64,000 nt of DNA. It comes from Pycnococcus provasolii (lineage: Eukaryota > Chlorophyta > Pseudoscourfieldiophyceae > Pseudoscourfieldiales > Pycnococcaceae). Under the pieces are notes generated by a model that was given only the letters and a program-made list of their open reading frames with translations, did not search any database and had not been told where the DNA came from. This document shows, one piece after another, positions 58,651-64,000 of the stretch; within the stretch, counting starts at the first letter, position 1; every line of letters starts with the position of its first letter. The stretch spans positions 62,001 to 126,000 of the forward strand of contig OW568896.1 in assembly GCA_938743325.2 (NCBI GenBank), given 5' to 3'. The translations under genes were made by a program, and so were the position numbers.

Positions 58651-59146
58651 ATGGTACGTGCTCTCTTATGTCTGCTCTCTTATGATAGGCGTCAATAGCG
58701 TGTTGTTATCTTTGTTATCTTTGTCTTCCTCGGTTTTTTCATATAGGTTCCGTATCTAACAGTTAATCTCTCCTCCACACACTTTATCTCGATTCATTCC
58801 CCACATCATATCTCTCCTTCTTCCTTCTTTTCTGCGATTTCTCTCTCTTTGCGTGCAATTCGTCCTTTGGTTCTTTGCTCATGTTCAGGTTCTCGCCGCT
58901 GACCTCGACTTGCTGCACCCGCCGACGGACGTGGAGAAGCAAAAGCACAAGCTGAAGCGACTTGTACAGAGCCCGAACAGCTTCTTCATGGACGTCAAGT
59001 GTCAGGGTTGCTTCCAGATCACCACGGTGTTCTCGCACAGCCAGACGGTGGTGGTGTGCGGGAGCTGCAGCGCCATTCTTTGCGTGCCGACGGGAGGACG
59101 CGCGAGGCTCACGGAGGGGTGCTCGTTCCGAAGGAAGGGCGACTAA
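58651..59146 (+). CDS. RPS27: 40S ribosomal protein eS27, two exons
   Basis: Exon 1 is only the start codon (58651-58653). Intron 58654-58888 follows with GTACGT...CAG, and exon 2 is 58889-59146. Together they give 86 residues beginning [13 protein letters not shown], matching eS27. The zinc-finger cysteines are seen in CQGC and CGSC, and the family blocks [35 protein letters not shown] and [15 protein letters not shown] are intact. eS27 is a conserved part of the small ribosomal subunit. An intron directly after the ATG is a common position in ribosomal protein genes and may serve expression. Confidence 0.95.
58654..58888 (+). other. intron of eS27 (GT-AG, 235 bp)
   Basis: Starts GTACGTG and ends TTCAG, separating the ATG codon from codon 2. 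It is longer than and unrelated to the two GC-AG introner-like introns. Confidence 0.92.
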
Positions 59147-59466
59147 GGTGTGACGCATACCGCAACGAATCGGCGAAACGAGCAGACACACGGACGGATG
59201 ATGGGTTTTGGGATTTCTCTCTTTTTTTTGTTTTTGCAAGGAAGAGGAAACACCAAGCCGTCTTCGTGCGTGTTAGCTTGATTCGTGCTGTGCGTTGCTG
59301 TTGGGCTGTACCCTTGGTTAGCTTTTCGCCTGTAATGAGACGAGTACGACTTACGTCAGACATCCGCCAGAAATAAAAAAAATCACACCCGCCCCCTTTT
59401 TTTGTTCTCAAAGGTCGAAAAAAAAAACATATAATAGTATGAAGATTACAGTATCCTAGAGCAGCT
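59147..59466. other. 3' UTR region of convergent genes
   Basis: Lies between the stops of eS27 (+) and NAA10 (-). It has A/T-rich runs that fit polyadenylation signals on both strands, including AATAAA near 59371. Confidence 0.5.
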
Positions 59467-59964
59467 TCAATTCACCTCGGATGAAGAAAACCTGTGTCGC
59501 ATGTCATACGCATCTTCGGAGTCCGCGTAGTACTTCTCCTCGATGTCGTGTATTTTGTACCCTAGCGTTTCCGTGTAGAGGTGAAACGCCGCCTTGTTGG
59601 ACTTGCGCACGTGCAGGCTGACGTACTTCGAGCCGAACGTCTCCTTCATCGCCCTTTGTGCGGCACGCATGAGCTTAGAGGCGATTCCGAGCTTGCGGTG
59701 ACTTCTCAGCACCGCGAGCGACGTGATGTGCCCGTGCGTTTCGAAGTCTTTTTTCCGCGCCGCCTCTCCATCCTCCTCCTCCATTTTCGCGAGGACGTAT
59801 CCGACGATCTTGCCGTCGTAGTCCTCTGCGACGAACAGCAGTTGCGGCCACGACAGGATGTGGTACAAGTAGTACTTGAGCTGATAGTTTTCGGGGAGGC
59901 AGAACAGGTTGCACTGCTGCATGGCTATCAGGTCGTCCAAAACAGCGCGGCGCACGCACACCAT
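59467..59964 (-). CDS. NAA10: N-alpha-acetyltransferase 10, NatA catalytic subunit
   Basis: A protein of 165 residues, a usual length for the core. [35 protein letters not shown] is the NAA10/ARD1 start; E. in CLPENY and the Y-rich helix shape the peptide pocket. Acetyl-CoA binding is in [10 protein letters not shown] preceded by [37 protein letters not shown] follows. NatA acetylates Ser, Ala, Thr and other small N-termini on nascent chains together with NAA15. Human NAA10 has a longer disordered tail; here it is short. It shares a bidirectional spacer with the lesion-inducer-like gene, containing telomeric repeats. Confidence 0.95.
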   Translation of the reverse strand: MVCVRRAVLDDLIAMQQCNLFCLPENYQLKYYLYHILSWPQLLFVAEDYDGKIVGYVLAKMEEEDGEAARKKDFETHGHITSLAVLRSHRKLGIASKLMRAAQRAMKETFGSKYVSLHVRKSNKAAFHLYTETLGYKIHDIEEKYYADSEDAYDMRHRFSSSEVN

Positions 59965-60063
59965 GGTGAGTTACCGTGTACCGTAGAGTATGACGGGAAT
60001 CGCCAAGGGCCAAGGGGGGGGGGGGGGGGGGGAGGAAAGGGGACGTCACCAAACCCCCAACCG

Positions 60064-60109
60064 CCTAACCCTAACCCTAACCCTAACCCTAACCCTAACC
60101 CTAGCCCTA
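60064..60109 (+). repeat. interstitial telomeric repeat between divergent genes
   Basis: About seven units of CCCTAA, preceded by a polyG run at 60017-60031, lie between the starts of NAA10 (59964, minus) and the next gene (60180, plus). Confidence 0.9.
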
Positions 60110-60179
60110 CTCCTTCCCTCTCTCTTCGAGTCTTTTTGAATTCGCAGTTTCAAATTCCCCACGCCACACCTCTCACGTC

Positions 60180-60674
60180 ATGTCGTCGTCGTCGTCGTTC
60201 GTCGCGCGTGTTCTTGTCGTGTTGATTTTCCTCGGAAGCGCGTTCGACACCATCAGCAACTTTGGACCCGACGGCGGACCCGCAATGCCCGCAGTCAAGG
60301 CGAAACTAGCACTGCTCTACAACACGGCGTCGTCCGTTGAACTCGTCAAAATTGCCATGGCCAGTGTACCAGCCGCCCTTGTGCCGACGCCGTCTCAGCT
60401 CCTCATGTCATCAGCGATCGTGCAAGTCTTCGGCGCGGTGCTCTTCTTACTGGACTTTGCGCTCGGTGCGCGCCTGCTGGCTCTCTTCCTGGTCGTCGTC
60501 ACGCCTGTCATGCACACGTTTTGGAGCGAGCCGGCCAACTCATACGCGCAAAGCCTCGAGTACATCAACTTCCTCAAAAACTGCGCCATCCTCGGCGGCC
60601 TGCTAAACTACGTGCACCTCAAGAAACAGGCTGTACGCGCAGCCCGTGCGCAGGGGCGCGTGAAGCAGGCATGA
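60180..60674 (+). CDS. HR-like lesion-inducing (DoxX-type) membrane protein
   Basis: A protein of 164 residues with four hydrophobic helices. FLGSAFDTISNFGPDGGPAMPAVKAKL matches the family start in which a (F/N)FG.DGGPA segment follows helix 1. Helices at residues ~80-130 (SSAIVQVFGAVLFLLDFALG, ARLLALFLVVVTPVMHTFW) and the FLKNCAILGGLLNYVHLK end agree with plant HRLI proteins of the DoxX superfamily. Their overexpression causes lesions in plants, but the molecular function is unknown. It likely sits in the ER or another endomembrane. Convergent with DPM2. Single exon. Confidence 0.8.
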   Translation: MSSSSSFVARVLVVLIFLGSAFDTISNFGPDGGPAMPAVKAKLALLYNTASSVELVKIAMASVPAALVPTPSQLLMSSAIVQVFGAVLFLLDFALGARLLALFLVVVTPVMHTFWSEPANSYAQSLEYINFLKNCAILGGLLNYVHLKKQAVRAARAQGRVKQA

Positions 60675-60811
60675 TGATCCCTGACTACCCACAAGGTAAA
60701 GCTGAAATCTTTGTTTGCCAAAAAGCAAAAGTTGTTACACAAAAGAAAACGCGACAATTGTACACCACATTGACAAACCAGGCGAGGCTGATTGTTCCTC
60801 CAGTCCACACT

Positions 60812-61054
60812 TCATCTCCTCTTCTTTCCCTTTGCTTTGAGCATCGTGATACCCACAAACGCGGTGACAGTGCTGAAGAGCACGACTCCGGCGGCGACAG
60901 GCACGACGATGGCGTAGTAGCGCGGCGGGAAGAACGCCTGCACGGGCAGGTCGTCGTCGAACAGCGGCGTGACGACGAGCCAGAGCGTGTAGTACACGAG
61001 CACGAGCGCGGCGAGAGAGGCGAGCGCGGTGCCTGCGACGACGCCCGCGTCCAT
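60812..61054 (-). CDS. DPM2: dolichol-phosphate mannosyltransferase subunit 2
   Basis: A protein of 80 residues from the ATG at 61054; an upstream frame to 61183 adds sequence without similarity. Two transmembrane helices (LASLAALVLVYYTLWLVVTP and YYAIVVPVAAGVVLFSTVTA) are joined by a loop FDDDLPVQAFFPPR, closely matching human DPM2 in length and order, including the FLPR.YA-type segment and the Lys-rich tail. DPM2 stabilises the DPM1/DPM3 enzyme that makes dolichol-phosphate-mannose in the ER, used for N-glycans, GPI anchors and O-mannose. The presence of DPM2 fits the glycosylation genes elsewhere in the window. Single exon. Confidence 0.88.
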   Translation of the reverse strand: MDAGVVAGTALASLAALVLVYYTLWLVVTPLFDDDLPVQAFFPPRYYAIVVPVAAGVVLFSTVTAFVGITMLKAKGKKRR

Positions 61055-62953
61055 GAGGGGGAAAAACGGTCTCCGCGCTGGTAACAACCTTCGAAGTTCG
61101 AACTTCGAACCAAGGCGATGGGGGGCGAAACCCCATTCCAGGAAAGGGCCAGGGGATCCACTCGTTGCATGGAGCCATTTCATCGGGCACCACCTTCACC
61201 ACCTTCACCACCTTCACCACCAGGGTCCGCCCCCGGGGAGGAGGTTGCCCCTCCCCTTCCCCCTCCAGATTCCAGAAGGAGGCGAACCCTGAGGGAGCAA
61301 GACGGGTCTCGCCTTCTTCTCCTTCTCGCCTTCTCGGTCTGAGAGGAAGGACTTACTCCCCGTTGTGGCGTTGTTGCCACTTGCATCTCCATTCTCGCCC
61401 TTTCTCCTCCTTCCTGCGAACGCGAGCCCTCCCCAGGGGTGTCCTTCGAGTCCATTCGAAAGAAGGCGGTTCATCAGGTGAACCGGGCGCTTGTCGAAGT
61501 GTACTGCCCTTACGGCCTTACCCAAGGTGGTTATCACGCGGTGGAACGGGCGCATTAGGCTTGCCAACCGGCTTTGGAGATTTCAGGCAAAATCCACCCC
61601 AAAACAACCAAGAAAAACGAACAAGAACACCTCCAACAACTCGTTGAGGAACCACGGTTGCTTTCGACGCAAATGGATGTGATGGAAGTGCCCGTCCTAT
61701 TGATCCGTGTTAGAGGGACCTTTTATAGGTATTTACGTGGAGGCCAATAGCAGGTTGCAACTTGCAAGGACAAAAAAAAACACAAAAAAAAACCAGAACA
61801 GAGAAGAGAACCTGAGAGAGGCAACCGGCACCAGTTGCAACTTGCAACTGGGAGTCTGGGACCCGTTTGCACGTAGGTAAGGTTAGTACGTACCCTGTAG
61901 GCCTGTAGGACTACGCATAACCTGCTTAGGCATAACGGGCCTCTCCGGTGAAACGAGCCCCTGCATTTGGCTGAGTAATCTATGGACTCTGGTTACAAAC
62001 GACCCGCATGAGATAATCGTGCCAGGCTTGCCCCTACCACCTACAAGAAAAGTCCCCTTGGGTCATACCACCTCCATAATGGAGTCGTCCCAGCCAACAC
62101 CTTGTGGGGGGACGTCCTTCTCATGGAGACGTATATTGTCCTTTGGGTTTTTTTTAACTACTACGACCCGGTACAAACTCCGCAGTAGACTAGCCCGCAC
62201 GGTCCCGTCCTTAGTAACTCCGATAGGTGGCGGTGCAACAATAACACGGTGCAACAACACTCTGTGCAACAACACGGCGGCCGGTGCAGGCTCACTCTTT
62301 TCTCAGCCTTTTCTCACTCACTCTCACTCTTAGCTCGTCTTAGCTCGTCTTAGGCTCTTAGCTCGTCACTTCCCTTTGTCTTTGAGACTACTTTGAGACT
62401 TCACTTTTGTGTGAGTCCTCGCCTCTCCTCTCCGCCTTGGCATAATCAAGCTCTTAAGAGTTTTCTCATTCTCATCACTCATTCTCATTCTCATTCTCAT
62501 TCTCATTGCTCATTCTCATTACAAGTCACTGTCATTCACGAAGTCCAGCACTTGTCGCACACTTACTCTCGTACAGTCGTACTCTTCACCTCGGTCCTCG
62601 GAGACTTGTCTTGAGCCATAGAGAGGTGTGTGTGTGTGTGTGTGCCTGTTGTTGTGCTCGTGGTGGTGTTTTCGGCACTTACTTGGGATACAGACCTGTG
62701 GTAATCTTGTTCCTTGCTACTACCTTCGACTAGCTTGCACACTTCGTTCGGCACGCTTGGTGTGTCACACGTGTGTGCGTGCACATCACATCATCATCGG
62801 CTCACACTTGAGTGAGTGAGAAATCAACAACGAGAGAGAGAGAGAGAACTCGTTTCACTCGTTCGGTGGTGAGCGCTGCATTATTCACAACAGGTGGCAG
62901 GTCTCGCCTCTTGCTTGAGTAGTTAGTTGAGTTGGCGTCGCACTTCACATATC
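61055..62953. other. 1.9-kb spacer with short tandem repeats
   Basis: A CACCTTCAC triplet-type repeat is at 61192-61222. An unassigned minus frame spans 62063-62275. CTTAGCTCGT and CTCATT repeats lie in 62330-62530, and a TG run is at 62626-62643. No gene is recognisable. The right end must hold the promoter and leader of the RWP-RK gene. Confidence 0.55.
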
Positions 62954-63817
62954 ATGGAGACGCTCACGCAGGTTGCCGAAGCAGCCGCAAAGATCGAACC
63001 AAAGCAAGAAAATGAAGCCGCCGCGCAGAGCGACACAAGCACGCACGACTATCCCAAGAACAACGGTAAGAGGCGTGCACCGGCCAGTAGCAGCCCGCAA
63101 GACAGCTTAGACAACACCGCAGATAGGCAGAAGAGTAAGAGGCCGCGTATACGCAACATGGAACTTGACGACCTCTTGCCGTACTTCGACAAACCCATCG
63201 AACAGGCTGCAACGGCACTCGGGTGCTGCTCAAGCGCGCTGAAGCGCAGAACGCGCAAGCTCGGCGTGGATCGGTGGCCTTACCGACGACTGCACAGCTC
63301 GAGACTTCGTGGGAACGAGCTCCACAAACTTGTAGAGCAGAAGGAGGCAAAGCAGAACAACATGGCCAGATGTCCAGAGGAGTCGCCTTGCTCGTCACCA
63401 AGGCGACAGGCCACTACGACCGCCGCGCCATCGACAGCTGGCCACGACAGGAATGCTACGGCGCAGCAGACGTGCGGCGACGGCGTCAAGAACCTGGCGA
63501 TGGTGCGCGATCTTCCCGCCGCCTTCGCCGCCGCTTATAGCGCGACACCTTCTGGAGGAGGGCTTTGTGGATTGCTTCCTCCGGGTGCCGCCACCACGCC
63601 ACCCACGCTAAGCCCCCCGTCGGAGGCTATGCGTGTGCTTCAGCATCTGATGGGCACTGCGAACTTCATTGCTGTTAAGGAGGCGTTGCAACAGGCCGCC
63701 ATGAAAAATCTCCTCAACTCATTGGCGAATAGCGACGCCAGCGCTTTGCTTACTTCTTATTTGTTCGCCGCCGGCATGCTGAGCAGTGCTGGCGCGAATC
63801 ACGGTTCAACGGCATAG
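62954..63817 (+). CDS. RWP-RK domain transcription factor
   Basis: A protein of 287 residues from the ATG at 62954; the open frame extends left without an ATG. A Lys/Arg-rich stretch around residues 65-75 (QKSKRPRIRNM) precedes the RWP-RK domain (residues ~75-125): LDDLLPYFDKPIEQAATALGCCSSALKRRTRKLGVDRWPYRRLHS. The last tract reads RWPYRR rather than the usual RWPxRK. RWP-RK factors control nitrogen response or gamete/zygote programs in green algae. No PB1 or GAF domain is present, so it is of the short RKD type. The C-terminal half is Ala/Pro/Ser-rich with a helical Leu-rich end. Confidence 0.88.
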   Translation: METLTQVAEAAAKIEPKQENEAAAQSDTSTHDYPKNNGKRRAPASSSPQDSLDNTADRQKSKRPRIRNMELDDLLPYFDKPIEQAATALGCCSSALKRRTRKLGVDRWPYRRLHSSRLRGNELHKLVEQKEAKQNNMARCPEESPCSSPRRQATTTAAPSTAGHDRNATAQQTCGDGVKNLAMVRDLPAAFAAAYSATPSGGGLCGLLPPGAATTPPTLSPPSEAMRVLQHLMGTANFIAVKEALQQAAMKNLLNSLANSDASALLTSYLFAAGMLSSAGANHGSTA

Positions 63818-64000
63818 CCAGTGTGTGAGTACTGAGTCGCTTCCAAGCGAATCAGCGAGAGTCAGGTACTTGGGTGTTTTTCTGTGAATGGTTAAATGTT
63901 TATATAAATGTTAATGCAGTTGTTTTTTACTAAATATAAGCAAGTCCCGTAGTAGGCCGTAGCACAACACCGCCGCACCCATGATGTGCACAGCAATGCA
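63818..64000. other. 3' flank, nothing recognised
   Basis: AT-rich downstream sequence of the RWP-RK gene up to the window edge. Confidence 0.5.

Noticed and set aside
62063-62275. Minus frame with KKNPKDN-type segment, possibly repeat-derived
   Set aside because: It looked protein-like, but no family motif could be named and nothing continues on either side.

Overview
The window looks like nuclear DNA of a small green alga, most likely a prasinophyte-type chlorophyte. This is inferred from the gene set, not from a database match. Genes are dense, GC-rich and mostly single-exon. They mix eukaryotic functions (Sec6 exocyst subunit, NatA catalytic subunit NAA10, DPM2, ribosomal protein eS27, CDP-ethanolamine/choline phosphotransferase, NC2-beta/Dr1-like histone fold, RWP-RK factor) with plastid-type products (a thioredoxin with a transit-like leader, a MurJ-like flippase, a plastid-like membrane protein, plant PUT/LAT-type transporter). 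Intergenic spaces are short, many gene pairs are divergent, and low-complexity tracts are common inside proteins.

Layout. 1-5.3 kb: 3' part of an AAA+ ATPase, a thioredoxin (-), and a MurJ-like protein (+) divergent from it. 6.3-12.1 kb: Gln/His-rich protein, protein-L-isoaspartate methyltransferase, a Cys-repeat mini-protein, a polyamine/amino-acid permease and a GT31 glycosyltransferase. 12.2-18 kb: a large P2-type ATPase and a secretory-pathway protein. 18.5-25 kb: a decayed pogo-type transposase, a TPR-like/SGNH protein and Sec6. 25-33 kb: sparse, repeat-rich, with a plastid-like membrane protein, a cupin, two minisatellites, a pair of identical 129-bp direct repeats and an Mpv17/PMP22 gene. 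33.4-39.9 kb: one 2,141-residue Golgi-type protein with an exostosin domain and two fucosyltransferase-like domains. 40-47.5 kb: F-box/RCC1, repeat-rich lysine methyltransferase, CDP-alcohol phosphotransferase, SMYD-like SET protein, NC2-beta-like protein. 47.7-58.2 kb: accessory stretch with a CACGTG cluster, a Ty3/gypsy fossil, a 5'-truncated RetSat/CRTISO-like gene, LINE 3' ends, hairpins and a 129-bp coding minisatellite. 58.6-64 kb: eS27, NAA10, a DoxX-like HR-lesion-inducer protein, DPM2 and an RWP-RK factor.

Three things stand out. First, the introns of the Mpv17 gene (31565-31644) and the methyltransferase gene (43805-43889) are clearly similar to each other, and both use GC-AG boundaries. 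They behave like copies of one introner element. Second, short TTAGGG-type telomeric repeats recur inside the window, nearly always just upstream of genes and often between divergent genes. Third, several proteins have unusual architectures: a triple glycosyltransferase, a TPR-SGNH fusion, and a histone fold with an acidic insert.

Functionally, the best linked group is secretory-pathway and cell-surface glycosylation: GT31, the GT47/fucosyltransferase fusion, DPM2, a possible degenerate GT-A protein and Sec6. I saw no operon-like grouping, rRNA, tRNA or CRISPR array.
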